This document shows positions 16,425 to 25,706 of a stretch of 64,000 bases of DNA, piece by piece (within the stretch, counting starts at the first letter, position 1; each line of letters begins with the position of its first letter). The notes under the pieces were generated by a model. It worked only from the letters and a program-made list of their open reading frames with translations, had not been told where the DNA came from and did not search any database. This stretch comes from E44-bin88 sp034419075 (GTDB lineage: Bacteria > Chloroflexota > Dehalococcoidia > Dehalococcoidales > BS750m-G39). The position numbers were made by a program, and so were the translations under genes. The stretch is from assembly GCA_034419075.1 (NCBI GenBank), contig DAOULR010000016.1, forward strand, positions 1 to 64,000. Reading direction: 5' to 3'.

Positions 16425-17357
16425 CTAAAAGTTAACCTTGTCCCTCCCCTTAAGCTTGAGCATACTCCTCACTTCATCCGGCGTGGCTATCTCTCTCCCC
16501 ATCTTCTCAGCCAGTCGTACTACATTTTCCACCAGCTCGGCATTGCCCTTGGCCAGAACTCCCCGCTTCACGAAGATGTTATCCTCTAGGCCAACCCTGA
16601 CATGACCGCCAAGTATAATAGCCAGCGGCGCCGTGTTAAAGTAACCCAGGCCGGCACCTATGATTGACCACCGGTAATTGTCGGCGCCGAGCAGCCTGTC
16701 GGCGGTCTGCTTCATAAACATCACGTCCTCAGGCGCCGAACCGATAGAACCAACAGCACCAGTGACAAACTGCAACCAGATGGGGGGCTTTATCATCCCC
16801 TGCCTGACATGATGGTAGATATTGTAGATGTGGCTGACGTCGTAGCACTCACACTCACTCCTAGTATCGTTCTCCTGCATCGTCTTCAAGAATACTTCCA
16901 AAGAGACAAAGGTGTTATGCTGGATGAAGCTCTCCAGCTTCTGCAGATAGTCCTTCTCCCAGGGGTATTTGTAGTCTTCGTCTTTGTATCTCTGGTAAAT
17001 ACCACGAAGGCTTAAGCATATCGGCCCCATGTTGAAAGAGGCAAGCTCAGGTTTAAAGGTGGGAATAACCTCTATTCTCTCTTCTGGGGTCATGCCACCA
17101 GCGCCGCCCGTGGTCAAGCCGATAACCACGTTGCTGCGCTTTTTTATCTTGGTGATAATCTCTCGGAACAACCCCAGGTCTGAGGTGGGTTTGCCGTCTT
17201 TTGGGTCGCGGGCGTGAATATGCACCACCGCAGCCCCAGCCTCGGCCGCCTTTACCGACTCATCGGCAATCTGGTCTGGGGTTATCGGCAAATATGGGGT
17301 TTGAGTGGGCACGGTCAGACTGCCCGTAGGAGCGCAGGTTATGATCAATTTCTCCAT
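16425..17357 (-). CDS. beta-keto acid cleavage enzyme (BKACE/Kce family)
   Basis: 310 residues of the BKACE family (former DUF849), zinc enzymes that react a beta-keto acid with acetyl-CoA to give acetoacetate and a new acyl-CoA. Known members act on 3-keto-5-aminohexanoate (lysine fermentation) and on 3-dehydrocarnitine. The zinc ligands are visible in VVHIHARDP (two His, about 46 and 48), with the glutamate region in GGHVRVGLEDN. It is last in a nine-gene leftward operon with a hydroxyacyl-CoA/carnitine-dehydrogenase-like enzyme, suggesting that the dehydrogenase product is its substrate. Exact substrate unknown. Confidence 0.9.
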   Translation of the reverse strand: MEKLIITCAPTGSLTVPTQTPYLPITPDQIADESVKAAEAGAAVVHIHARDPKDGKPTSDLGLFREIITKIKKRSNVVIGLTTGGAGGMTPEERIEVIPTFKPELASFNMGPICLSLRGIYQRYKDEDYKYPWEKDYLQKLESFIQHNTFVSLEVFLKTMQENDTRSECECYDVSHIYNIYHHVRQGMIKPPIWLQFVTGAVGSIGSAPEDVMFMKQTADRLLGADNYRWSIIGAGLGYFNTAPLAIILGGHVRVGLEDNIFVKRGVLAKGNAELVENVVRLAEKMGREIATPDEVRSMLKLKGRDKVNF

Positions 17358-17407
17358 TTTCTATCTCCCTAGAGCTGTAATTTTGCTTAACATATTTTCT
17401 ATAAACT

Positions 17408-18556
17408 TCAGCACTTACCCGTGCGCGCATAGGTTTCCACGCTAGTATCCCGGAGGTTCAAGCCCCGCTCTTTCCAGTATGCTAGCAACCGCTCGGCATC
17501 CAGGAAGGCCTCCGGACAAAGTACTCCCTTCTCCTTGACCTCCCCGCGGTAGAGCATCTCGGCAGCGAAGGCGCAGTTGTGGCCGGTCATGCCGCTGGGC
17601 AGCCCGGTTATGTGGTGGGTGTAGGTGACATCCTTCTCGCCTTCCTTACCCTTGATAATGAAAAATCTGTTGGCCGTGGTAAAGCGTTTCCTCTCCGTCT
17701 CCATGAGGGCTGAGTTGCTCAGCCCTTCGGCAATGAAGTCCCTGGGCACTATCGAGCTATCGCCAATTTTCACTGGTTCCGAGTCGGCGAAGCCAAGCTC
17801 AATACACTTTATAAACCAGTCATTAAGCTGAGAGGGCAAGCTGCATAGCTTGAAGACCACCGTCTTTACCCCCTTTATGTATCGGGGCAGTGTCACTGGC
17901 TCCGGGTGGCCAAAATAGAAGGCTCGTTGTCTGCCGATTGGTTCACCAAAGTCTATCTCCTCCATGCCCCAATCATTTGGTGTTTGCAGCCGTCCATCAA
18001 TAAACTGGAGGTTGGAATCCATTAAGCAATGGAAGATATGGTAGATGACAGCCCGGCCGAAGCCACCTCCCAGACCGACCCCTACCAGTATACGGATTTC
18101 ATCAACCTCATCGAGCTTATCGGCAGTATGCTTGATTAAAGCATTGCTGAATCCGGGACTGTTGCCACACCCCAGGCAAATGGACACCCCTGCTTCTTTG
18201 GCTACCTCATCAAGGGTTAATGCCTCTTGAATGACGTCGGCATCATCACAGATATCAATATAGTTGGTGCCGGCCGCTATGGCCGCCTTCATGGGACTGA
18301 TGCTGTATCTATAAAAGGGGCCGACACAGTTGATTACCAGCTCCTTGTCTTTCATCAGCCTGACTAGGGCTTCATAGTCAGTGACGTCGATTTCTTCCGC
18401 CCTTATCTTCTGGTTCTGGCGTAAGGAGGCCTCCAACCTGCTCCTGTCTATCACCCTGTCAGCCAGTATGACCTGGCTGACCTCGGGCTTGGCGATTAAG
18501 TCACCGGCAATGACGACACCGGACATGCCGAAACCACCGAGGATTAGTATCTTCAC
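17408..18556 (-). CDS. saccharopine dehydrogenase-like NAD(P)-binding protein
   Basis: 382 residues. An N-terminal Rossmann fold (ILILGGFGMSGVVIAGDL) is followed by ELVINCVGPFYRYSI and a central CLGCGNSPGFSNALI segment, typical of saccharopine dehydrogenase/homospermidine synthase-like reductases. These act at C-N bonds of amino acids or on similar carbonyl substrates. GTG start; one base separates it from the upstream VOC gene, so they are co-transcribed. In this operon it could reduce or oxidise an amino-acid intermediate. Annotation beyond family level is not justified. Confidence 0.78.
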   Translation of the reverse strand: MKILILGGFGMSGVVIAGDLIAKPEVSQVILADRVIDRSRLEASLRQNQKIRAEEIDVTDYEALVRLMKDKELVINCVGPFYRYSISPMKAAIAAGTNYIDICDDADVIQEALTLDEVAKEAGVSICLGCGNSPGFSNALIKHTADKLDEVDEIRILVGVGLGGGFGRAVIYHIFHCLMDSNLQFIDGRLQTPNDWGMEEIDFGEPIGRQRAFYFGHPEPVTLPRYIKGVKTVVFKLCSLPSQLNDWFIKCIELGFADSEPVKIGDSSIVPRDFIAEGLSNSALMETERKRFTTANRFFIIKGKEGEKDVTYTHHITGLPSGMTGHNCAFAAEMLYRGEVKEKGVLCPEAFLDAERLLAYWKERGLNLRDTSVETYARTGKC

Positions 18557-18557
18557 T

Positions 18558-18998
18558 CTATTCTTTTCCTTCTTGTAAAAGCTCGATTAAGACCTTATTG
18601 TCCAGCAGAAAAAAGGTAATTTTGGAGGGCTGGGTGCTTCCCGGCCTGAAGCTTCGGTCATAGCCCGCGCATTCCACCGGTGGAGACACCAGCTTAAAAC
18701 CTCTCTCCACCAGCTCATCCACCACGCTATCAATATCGTCAACCTCGAAGCACAGGTGGTGTAGCCCACCCCCCTTTCTTTCCAGAAATTTTGTTACGGG
18801 AGAGTTATCGGAAAGGGGCTCCAACAACTCAATGTATATCTCATCTCCCTTTTCGGGAGCGATGAAGCTGGCCCTAACCTTTTGGATGGGGTCCGATTCA
18901 GGCTGCGTCGCCTGCTTAAGACCTAGGCTGCGAAATACCTCGGCCAGCTCTGACAGGTGCGGGACAACCAGTCCGATATGGTGCAACCTAAGCCTCAT
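18558..18998 (-). CDS. VOC-family metalloprotein (methylmalonyl-CoA epimerase-like)
   Basis: 146 residues with the paired beta-alpha-beta-beta-beta modules of the vicinal oxygen chelate superfamily. Metal-ligand positions are the His in LHHIGLVV, the His in GGLHHLCFEV and Glu near the C-terminus (VLIELLQ), as in methylmalonyl-CoA epimerase. Its ATG overlaps the stop of the next VOC gene upstream (ATGA). With that gene it might form a heterodimer or act on successive CoA intermediates. Substrate unknown. Confidence 0.82.
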   Translation of the reverse strand: MRLRLHHIGLVVPHLSELAEVFRSLGLKQATQPESDPIQKVRASFIAPEKGDEIYIELLEPLSDNSPVTKFLERKGGGLHHLCFEVDDIDSVVDELVERGFKLVSPPVECAGYDRSFRPGSTQPSKITFFLLDNKVLIELLQEGKE

Positions 18999-19483
18999 GT
19001 GTTAACCCACGACCTCCAGACTATCTCAAAGATAATCCCCCCCACCCTTCGGGTGTCGAAATAGCAGGCCTTTATATCTCCCTTGTGAGCTTCCACGTAC
19101 ATTTCCGCTCTGGTCAGGGGGGCAAAACCAGCTTTTACGAATCTGTCGAACGTCTCTTCATAATCGGGGACCAGAAAACCAATATGCTGCACGCCCTCGC
19201 CCTGAGCTTCCAAAAATTCCTTATGGAGTGATTCCCCCTCCAGTGGCTGGATTAACTCCAGCACGATATCGCCCCACATGGCCTTGCCCTGCTTTAGCCT
19301 GAAAGAAGAAGGCTTCTCCCTAAACCATTGCCTTTCTGGCTTGAATTCGTACACATCAAAGGGGCCCAGCCCGAACACAGATGAATAGTACTCCACCGCC
19401 TTTTCCATATCCCTAACCACCACACCTATATGTTCGATAGGAGGTAGGGAAAGCTTCTCTCTGAGCGCTTTGGTATCGTTCAC
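18995..19483 (-). CDS. VOC-family metalloprotein (second copy)
   Basis: 162 residues; VOC fold with IEHIGVVVRDMEKAVEYY at the N-terminus, EGVQHIGFLVPDYEETFDRF in the middle and GGIIFEIVW at the C-terminus, supplying the His-His-Glu metal set. GTG start after an AG-rich ribosome-binding region. It lies 15 bases after the aminotransferase. It is divergent from its neighbour, so this is not a recent duplication. Confidence 0.82.
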   Translation of the reverse strand: MNDTKALREKLSLPPIEHIGVVVRDMEKAVEYYSSVFGLGPFDVYEFKPERQWFREKPSSFRLKQGKAMWGDIVLELIQPLEGESLHKEFLEAQGEGVQHIGFLVPDYEETFDRFVKAGFAPLTRAEMYVEAHKGDIKACYFDTRRVGGIIFEIVWRSWVNT

Positions 19484-19498
19484 CTCTTCCTCCTCTCC

Positions 19499-20812
19499 CT
19501 ATAGCCTGCTTATAGCGCAGTCGACGCACTCCAGCACCCTGTCCAAATCCGCCTCCGTGACGGCGCTGCAGACGTACCACCTGCCACCCCACATAATGAG
19601 TACCCCTTCCTCGGCCAGCAGAACACGGAATTTGTTCTGCTTCTCCACATCCGCCTCCTTCAAATCCCGGACGCTGTATACGATTTCTCTGTCTATGAAC
19701 TGAAAGTAGAATACTCCCCTTGGCCCTTGGATGAGTGTTGGTATGCCGTGCCTCCGGCTAATCTCCTTCAGACCATTCATCAGAGGCTTTTGGAGCTCGT
19801 CGACTTTCCGATAGTAGGCACCATTATCTTTTTCGAGGATGGTCAGACTGGCCAGAGAGGCAGCGATACCGAAGGGGTACCCGTTAAAAGTCCCCGCCCC
19901 GATAACCCTCCTCTCGAGAAGCAGGTCCATAATTTCCTTCTTTCCGGCAACGGCCCCCATGGGCACACCGCCGGCCAGGGCTTTACCGAAGGTGGTGATA
20001 TCGGGCGTTACGCCGAGCAAGCCCTGGGCGCAGTTAAGCGCTACCCTGAAACCGGTAATAACCTCGTCGAAACAGAGCACAATGCCATACTTGGTGCATA
20101 GTTCCCTGACCTTCTCCAGGTAACCGGGCTGAGGTGGGCAACAACCGCTATTGCACATGATGGGCTCCATGATAATCAGGGCCACCTCTTCTCCATACCT
20201 CTCAAGGACCCTTTCTAAGATTTCTATGTCGTTCCAGGGCAACTTGAAAGATTGCTTGAGAGCTCCGGGATACCTGCCTTCGGTTACTAAGGGGTCTAAG
20301 TCGCTTTCCGCAGCAAAGGGCATACCGGTGGTCTTATCATTGACCACTCCGCCTAGGACATTATCCAGCCATCCATGGTAGTGCCCTTCGAAACGGATAA
20401 AATAGCGCCTTTTGGTATAGGCGCGGGCAAGTCTGATAACCAACTGAACCGCCTCGGTCCCCGAGAGGCAGAAACGGACCTTCTCGGCGCAGGGGACATG
20501 CTGTATAAACTTCTCGGCTAGCTCCACTTCCATTGGGGTTTGGGCGGCGCCGGAGACCAGGTAGTAAAGGGTGTCCAGTTGCTCCTTTAAAGCTTGGATG
20601 TATTCCTGATTGCTATAGCCGAAGATGCCTGGACCAGCCCCGCACATGAAATCGATATATTTGTTCCCATCAACATCCCAGAGATAGGCTCCCTCACCTC
20701 TGATAATGAAATTGGGTTTTGCGCTTAATGGACTCCTAAGGTTGCTCTGTGGCCCTGGCATAACCTTCAGTGCCCGTTCATACCACTTCATGCTCTCCGC
20801 ATTATTTAGCAT
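19499..20812 (-). CDS. class III aminotransferase (glutamate-1-semialdehyde aminomutase-like)
   Basis: 437 residues, PLP-dependent fold type I. The PLP Lys lies in FGKALAGGVPMGAV, preceded by LCFDEVITGFRV (Asp to the pyridine nitrogen), with SGTEAVQLVIRLARAYT at the phosphate-binding cup and EGHYHGW for ring stacking. It resembles HemL, but the catabolic context and lack of other haem genes argue against tetrapyrrole synthesis; an omega- or beta-amino acid transaminase or aminomutase is more likely. Substrate not predictable. Confidence 0.85.
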   Translation of the reverse strand: MLNNAESMKWYERALKVMPGPQSNLRSPLSAKPNFIIRGEGAYLWDVDGNKYIDFMCGAGPGIFGYSNQEYIQALKEQLDTLYYLVSGAAQTPMEVELAEKFIQHVPCAEKVRFCLSGTEAVQLVIRLARAYTKRRYFIRFEGHYHGWLDNVLGGVVNDKTTGMPFAAESDLDPLVTEGRYPGALKQSFKLPWNDIEILERVLERYGEEVALIIMEPIMCNSGCCPPQPGYLEKVRELCTKYGIVLCFDEVITGFRVALNCAQGLLGVTPDITTFGKALAGGVPMGAVAGKKEIMDLLLERRVIGAGTFNGYPFGIAASLASLTILEKDNGAYYRKVDELQKPLMNGLKEISRRHGIPTLIQGPRGVFYFQFIDREIVYSVRDLKEADVEKQNKFRVLLAEEGVLIMWGGRWYVCSAVTEADLDRVLECVDCAISRL

Positions 20813-20869
20813 ATTAGGCGCCTCTTGCCTTGTTCAGCTAACCTTTAAATCTCACCAGCGCTTAATATT

Positions 20870-21883
20870 TTATCCGAGTCGCATCTTCCTGAGATTGTCA
20901 GGGTAAAGCGCTTTAAGAATTCTAAGCATTTTAGCATCCCTATCCTTGACTGCTTTTTCGTGTGTACCGCCCTTGGCATAGCTATAATAGCCCCTGCCCT
21001 CAATTCTTATCCTGTAGTCTACCATCATCTCTTTTATTACCTGCCGAACCCTACCCGGTCCCCATTCCTTTTCAAACACTTCTGTGCTAGCCAGACGCTG
21101 CTCTTCGCTTCGATTACTGACTTGGTCAGCATAAGCCATCATAAACCGCTCAAAAAGTCCCTGCACCGGTAGACGGAAACCAAAAGTAGTGCGCATCACC
21201 GTGTCGATATCTTCAGCGTTGGAAACGCCTTCTTCACAGAGCGCCGCAGCTTCATTGAGAACGGCAAACATCAGCCGTCCACCAATGATGGCATCTTTTT
21301 CCTTATCAATCTTAATAGGGACCTTACCTATTTGTTCCAGAAAGGCACAGGTTCGCGCTACAGTCTCCATAGAAGTCTCTAGGCTAGGCACCACTTCCAC
21401 TCCAGGCACGATGTAGGGTGGGTTGAACCAGTGAGCCACAATAATAGCGTCCTTCCGTTCGCATAACGCTCCAACCTGAGAAGCTGGCAGTGGGCCACTG
21501 TTGCCTGCCAGTATAGTGTCCTTTTGGCTTATAGACTCCATATCTTTATAAAGCTTCTGTTTCAGCGGTAGGTTATCTGTGATGGCCTCAAAAACAATCT
21601 GAGCATTTTTCACCGCAATCGCCAAATCGGTGGTAGTCCTGCTTCGGGCTAACACCTTCCGCTTTGTTTTATCTGTGGCTAATCCTTCACTGATGAAAGT
21701 ATCCACATGGGAAGCATTGAGAGATGTTGCCTTCTCTAAGATAGCTTCCCCTATGTCCTGCAGAATGACGTCATAGCCACCGAAGGCACATGCCAGGGCA
21801 ATACCCCGTCCCATACTTCCCCCACCAATTACCGCTACCTTCTTTACATTTTTTAGCCAGACTTCAACATCTTTAACTGCCAT
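20870..21883 (-). CDS. 3-hydroxyacyl-CoA dehydrogenase family (carnitine dehydrogenase/lambda-crystallin-like)
   Basis: 337 residues. The Rossmann motif VAVIGGGSMGRGIALACA is at about 15-32; FEAITDNLPLKQKLY, NSGPLP and the His in VAHWFNPPYIVPGVEVV follow the pattern of short 3HCDH proteins such as L-carnitine dehydrogenase and L-gulonate dehydrogenase (free-acid rather than CoA substrates). AAGGGG precedes the ATG. Carnitine dehydrogenases are known to feed BKACE enzymes, and a BKACE is in this operon, so oxidation of a 3-hydroxy acid to a beta-keto acid is a coherent inference. Confidence 0.85.
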   Translation of the reverse strand: MAVKDVEVWLKNVKKVAVIGGGSMGRGIALACAFGGYDVILQDIGEAILEKATSLNASHVDTFISEGLATDKTKRKVLARSRTTTDLAIAVKNAQIVFEAITDNLPLKQKLYKDMESISQKDTILAGNSGPLPASQVGALCERKDAIIVAHWFNPPYIVPGVEVVPSLETSMETVARTCAFLEQIGKVPIKIDKEKDAIIGGRLMFAVLNEAAALCEEGVSNAEDIDTVMRTTFGFRLPVQGLFERFMMAYADQVSNRSEEQRLASTEVFEKEWGPGRVRQVIKEMMVDYRIRIEGRGYYSYAKGGTHEKAVKDRDAKMLRILKALYPDNLRKMRLG

Positions 21884-21997
21884 ATTAATCCCCTTACAAA
21901 GAATTTAAGAGTTTATTCAGTAGCTTATCCTCTTAACTCCTTTGGTTGTTATTTAGGAGGAAGTAATTAAGGGAACAGGTCTCTAAACCGCCTACTT

Positions 21998-23215
21998 TTA
22001 TTTCGGGATAGTCTCCCATTCGGCACGCGCTTTCCTCAGAAGTTCAGGGCATACTAACAGATCAATTGTCGTCATTGCCATCGCCTTCGCTGAGTCCACC
22101 ATTGCCTGATGAGCTATCTCACTTGCGGTTACCTTGGTCGCCGCTGGCGTATGCAGGGCGACATCAGCAGGAGCAATTGATACTAGAGGCTGGATTGCTG
22201 GTGTAACCATGCTAACATTACCCATATCTGTGCCACCCATTAGTTGGCCGGGTAGCTGCGGGACCGGGGCCCAGTCCTTGCGCACCATCTTCATGTTGGT
22301 ATCGAAGAGTTCGGCCATAACCCTGTTACTGCGCTGTGCCCGGTATCTATTCTCCCAATCATAATGGTATTCGAGACTGGCACCCGTGGCCAAAGCGCCA
22401 GCCTTAAAGCAGTTAAGCACTCTTTCCAGCCGGTTCCTCAAATCTTCATCATCTATAGCACGGATATGGCAGTTGGCGGCTGTGTGATCAGGGATGACGG
22501 TGTGCTGCTCAATGCCACCTTTCGTAATACTGCCGTCTATTGCTGGGTATGGGGTTGCAATGCGCAGAGTGTTGAAGGCAGTAAAGGCGATAAGCATTGC
22601 GTCCTGTGCATTAATGCCTTTTTCTGGCTGCGAGGGGTGAGCTGCCTTACCGAAGTATTCAATTTTCAGTAGGATAAAGGCGACACTATCAGAACATGCC
22701 TTATCCTGGCCTGTGTTGGGGTGTATCATCATAGCAGCATCAATATCTTTAAAAGCACCGTTATTTATCATTATACCCTTGCCATTGCCTCCCTCTTCCG
22801 CTGGGGTTCCCAAAACAACCACCGTTCCGCCAAGTTCATTTATGACCGATGTTAAAGCGACCCCAGCACCAACTGCCGCTGAGCCTATAATGTTGTGTCC
22901 GCAGGTATGACCTAGGTCAGCCACCGCATCGTACTCTGCGAGAATAGCTATCTTCGGACCCGAGTTGCCGATGGTCCCTCTAAAAGCAGTATCAAGACCA
23001 TAGGCCGGGTACTCAACAGTAAATCCAGTTTCTTTTAAATAGTCCGTGAGCACTTTAGAAGCCAGAAATTCTTTAAAGCAGAGTTCGGGATTATTGTGAA
23101 TTTCTATGCTGATTTCTGTCAGTTTCTCTCCCTGCGCATCTATGCTAGCGATTACAGTGTCTTTTAGCCTTTGTATCTTGGTTGCGATACTTTCCTTAGT
23201 CATTTGGCTCTTCAT
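21998..23215 (-). CDS. M20 family amidohydrolase/carboxypeptidase
   Basis: 405 residues, M20D-type metallohydrolase like p-aminobenzoyl-glutamate hydrolase. Zinc and catalytic motifs: EYDAVADLGHTCGHNIIGSA (metal His), GTPAEEGGNGKG (catalytic Glu-Glu) and HPNTGQ; the dimerisation domain starts near KIEYFGKAAHPS. Such enzymes cleave N-acyl amino acids or amide conjugates, so it may release the substrate used by the rest of the operon. The start could also be the internal ATG four codons later. Confidence 0.88.
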   Translation of the reverse strand: MKSQMTKESIATKIQRLKDTVIASIDAQGEKLTEISIEIHNNPELCFKEFLASKVLTDYLKETGFTVEYPAYGLDTAFRGTIGNSGPKIAILAEYDAVADLGHTCGHNIIGSAAVGAGVALTSVINELGGTVVVLGTPAEEGGNGKGIMINNGAFKDIDAAMMIHPNTGQDKACSDSVAFILLKIEYFGKAAHPSQPEKGINAQDAMLIAFTAFNTLRIATPYPAIDGSITKGGIEQHTVIPDHTAANCHIRAIDDEDLRNRLERVLNCFKAGALATGASLEYHYDWENRYRAQRSNRVMAELFDTNMKMVRKDWAPVPQLPGQLMGGTDMGNVSMVTPAIQPLVSIAPADVALHTPAATKVTASEIAHQAMVDSAKAMAMTTIDLLVCPELLRKARAEWETIPK

Positions 23216-23329
23216 TTAATAATCTGTATTCAGTTGATAGTGACGCCCTTTTACCAGATGGTATGGTCTGGAGATATCGCCTTCACATCAAGTAGTAATT
23301 CCATCCCCCCGCGTTCACCAAAACCACCG

Positions 23330-24292
23330 CTATCTTCGAGAGTAAGGCAAATGGATACCTCGTAGCTTGATGACCTTGGTGTACGAGAACGGTTCTACAG
23401 AAGCAATACCACTTATTTCTGGGAGCTCCACATTGACGAAACGATTTGCTGAATCTGCGTTTTCAAAGCGAGCCATTACTATAAGATTGTATCTGCCTAA
23501 CGCCTCCGCAGCGAAGAAGACAGACGATTTTTTGATTATTATGTCTGCGACTTCATGAGCGGATTGCCGCTTTACTACAATTCCCAAAAAGACCATGCGA
23601 CCTTTTCCTAGTGTTTCTAGATTAGGTACTATTTCAAGACTAAATAGCCGTCTATTATACATATTATTAATACGTTTACGTATCGCACGTTCTCCTATAC
23701 CAAGCCTTGCTTTCAGGTTAGCAGTACTGGTGAGCCCATTCTCAGTTAAAATATCAAGTATCGTCCTATCTGTCTCGTCAATTTGGTAGTTCTTTTCGTT
23801 AGTGGCATCTGAATACTGCGCCCATTCAGTGTCCATCCTCTTGAAAGTAGGAGCGGGCCACGAAAAATGGTAGTACTTTCTAACACAAGTAAACACTAAC
23901 TTTTCTGTGGCTATAATTCCCTCGATTCCCGTCAATTCCGAGTTGACAAAGAACCCTAGCCTGGCTAAAGAATCAAGAAGTACCCCTATCCAAATATCAT
24001 ATTGACCCATTGAATGGGCTATGGTGTACACCGGGGCATATTTCAAGAGTTCAGAAGTAACCCTATCCAAGTAGCCAGATTCCACTTTTATGCCGATGTG
24101 GGCCCACGTTTTGTACCCTAGCGATATAGGGTTAGGCATGGCAATTACAAAAATATCACCCGAAGCTATCATTTTATTTATCCTCCGGCGTATGGCTTCT
24201 GCTCCGATACCGAGGCTGGAAGCTAGGACAGCCGGTTTCTGATACCCTTGGACTTCCAATTCGCGCAGTATTTTGTTGTCTATCTGGTCCAT
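23330..24292 (-). CDS. fused tandem Lrp/AsnC-type transcriptional regulator
   Basis: 320 residues comprising two Lrp/AsnC units in one chain. The first HTH is IDNKILRELEVQGYQKPAVL... with IGAEAIRRRINKM; the second is IDETDRTILDILTENG... with IGERAIRKRINNM (about 165-215). Each is followed by a RAM-like ligand domain. Lrp proteins are normally about 150 residues and form dimers, so this is a covalent pseudo-dimer. It lies within the leftward catabolic operon and is the obvious regulator of the palindromic divergent promoter at 25662-25727; an amino acid-like effector is expected. Confidence 0.85.
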   Translation of the reverse strand: MDQIDNKILRELEVQGYQKPAVLASSLGIGAEAIRRRINKMIASGDIFVIAMPNPISLGYKTWAHIGIKVESGYLDRVTSELLKYAPVYTIAHSMGQYDIWIGVLLDSLARLGFFVNSELTGIEGIIATEKLVFTCVRKYYHFSWPAPTFKRMDTEWAQYSDATNEKNYQIDETDRTILDILTENGLTSTANLKARLGIGERAIRKRINNMYNRRLFSLEIVPNLETLGKGRMVFLGIVVKRQSAHEVADIIIKKSSVFFAAEALGRYNLIVMARFENADSANRFVNVELPEISGIASVEPFSYTKVIKLRGIHLPYSRR

Positions 24293-24372
24293 ATTGTTCT
24301 TCCTTTGCCCAAATTATCTACCCGACGAATAGGCATCGGTTTCCTCCCACACTATGGGATACCCAGCTTTCA

Positions 24373-25626
24373 TCACAGGTACACCCCATACTTTTTGGTA
24401 AAGTCTGTCATCGCTTTGATATTCTCAGGCTTTGCTTCATCAATTATCGCCCCGGCATCCATGATAAAGCCTCCATCCCTGCCGACGACATCTATGAGCT
24501 TCTTACAGTAATCTTTAACCTCTTGAGGCGTACCTGTAACTAAGAGCGAGTTTGGCACATTTCCTTTGATGCAGGCAATCTTGCCCAGGATTTCCTTCGC
24601 TTCATGCATATCTACAGCCTCAAAGTGATATATAACCTTTCCCTTAGGTATATCACTAATTACCTCCAGGCGTCCCGAACCCCATTTACCCTCAAGTAGT
24701 AAATAAGGTGTGAGTCCCTGGTCAATTAATGCCAGCATGACCTTTCTTAGTCCTGGCCAGTAAAAGGTCTTAAACTGCTCCGGTGACATGAAAGACTCAG
24801 GGCACTTGTGGAGAGGAATGATTACTCTGGGATTTCCAGATGTTTTGGCGGCGGATACCGCCATCTGAATCATCCACGGTGTTACTTTATCAATGGTCTC
24901 GAGAAGCTTATCCGGTCTTCTATACATGTCCGTCATTATCCCACGTGTACCCCTGAGGAAATCCCCGACGGTGTCATAAGGTGCCTGCGTCCCCGAATCA
25001 AACATGGACGGAAATCCTAATTCGGTCATTTCCTTGTGAAATGGACCAACGGTGGCCATCCATCTGGAACATTCGCGCGCCGCTTTCAGAAGGGACTCGA
25101 TAGCACTAGCAACTTCCGGTGTGCCCATCGCGCCAAGGCTGGGGTATAATCCCATATAATAGGCAAACGTCTGGTGTATGGGAGGAAGCTTTTTTAAAGG
25201 CTCTAATATTCCAAATATGCGAGGAAAGTAGGTTCTTATCATAAAATCGGAAGGGTCTTCAAGGAAGGCATCGTATTCCTCGGCCTTCATGTATTCCTCT
25301 TCAACGAACTGGAATGAATAGTTGGGGTTAACTCCATGCCCAGGCCACCTGAGTTGCTTATAGTCAAGGAGCTCAAAGGTGGGACCTGTATTAGTATAAC
25401 GCAGCGGCGTAATCATGTCCCACTGGAAGTCCAAGCATGTTTGCCTCCATGCCATATAGGCTTTGTCGTAATCATACATTGCCTCTTTGAGAGTCATCCC
25501 AGCATATTTGGCGGGAAAAAAACCCACAAATGGCGCAATAGGAACCCTGTCTGGCACCTTCAACTGGACAGCATCACTGACCCTCTTTTCCCTTTCTTGG
25601 TATAGTTCTTCAGGTGCTTTCTCCAT
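24373..25626 (-). CDS. URO-D/MtaA-CmuA-like methyltransferase (first gene of leftward operon)
   Basis: 417 residues with the uroporphyrinogen decarboxylase fold used by corrinoid-dependent methyltransferases (MtaA, MtbA, CmuA). PDRVPIAPF near the N-terminus and the C-terminal KVIYHFEAVDM...CIKGNVPNSLLVTG arrangement are typical. A possible zinc site includes HKCPE (about 285). URO-D proper is excluded by length and by the lack of its N-terminal RQAGR motif. A corrinoid protein and a second URO-D-like gene sit in the divergent operon 1.5 kb away, supporting methyl transfer or O/N-demethylation. The methyl donor is unknown. Confidence 0.8.
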   Translation of the reverse strand: MEKAPEELYQEREKRVSDAVQLKVPDRVPIAPFVGFFPAKYAGMTLKEAMYDYDKAYMAWRQTCLDFQWDMITPLRYTNTGPTFELLDYKQLRWPGHGVNPNYSFQFVEEEYMKAEEYDAFLEDPSDFMIRTYFPRIFGILEPLKKLPPIHQTFAYYMGLYPSLGAMGTPEVASAIESLLKAARECSRWMATVGPFHKEMTELGFPSMFDSGTQAPYDTVGDFLRGTRGIMTDMYRRPDKLLETIDKVTPWMIQMAVSAAKTSGNPRVIIPLHKCPESFMSPEQFKTFYWPGLRKVMLALIDQGLTPYLLLEGKWGSGRLEVISDIPKGKVIYHFEAVDMHEAKEILGKIACIKGNVPNSLLVTGTPQEVKDYCKKLIDVVGRDGGFIMDAGAIIDEAKPENIKAMTDFTKKYGVYL

Positions 25627-25661
25627 TTTTTACCTTTTCATCTCCTATTTTGACCCAAATC

Positions 25662-25690
25662 ATCCTATCAGAAAGACACGAAATTGTCAA
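25662..25690 (-). promoter_or_regulatory. leftward promoter of the nine-gene catabolic operon
   Basis: On the minus strand: TTGACA (25690-25685), 17 bases, TAGGAT (25667-25662), ending 36 bases before the ATG at 25626. Its -35 is one arm of the inverted repeat. Confidence 0.65.
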
Positions 25691-25706
25691 TATACCTCTT
25701 GACAAT
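25683..25706. promoter_or_regulatory. perfect inverted repeat spanning both -35 boxes (putative operator)
   Basis: ATTGTCAA, 8-base spacer, TTGACAAT. Each arm contains the -35 hexamer of one of two divergent promoters. A symmetric protein bound here, plausibly the tandem Lrp, could control both operons at once. Confidence 0.65.

Noticed and set aside
19499..20812. HemL (glutamate-1-semialdehyde aminomutase for haem synthesis)
   Set aside because: The fold is shared, but the gene sits in a catabolic operon with no tetrapyrrole genes, so only the class III aminotransferase family is asserted.
24373..25626. HemE uroporphyrinogen decarboxylase
   Set aside because: Length and N-terminal motif do not fit and the neighbours are corrinoid-methyltransferase type.
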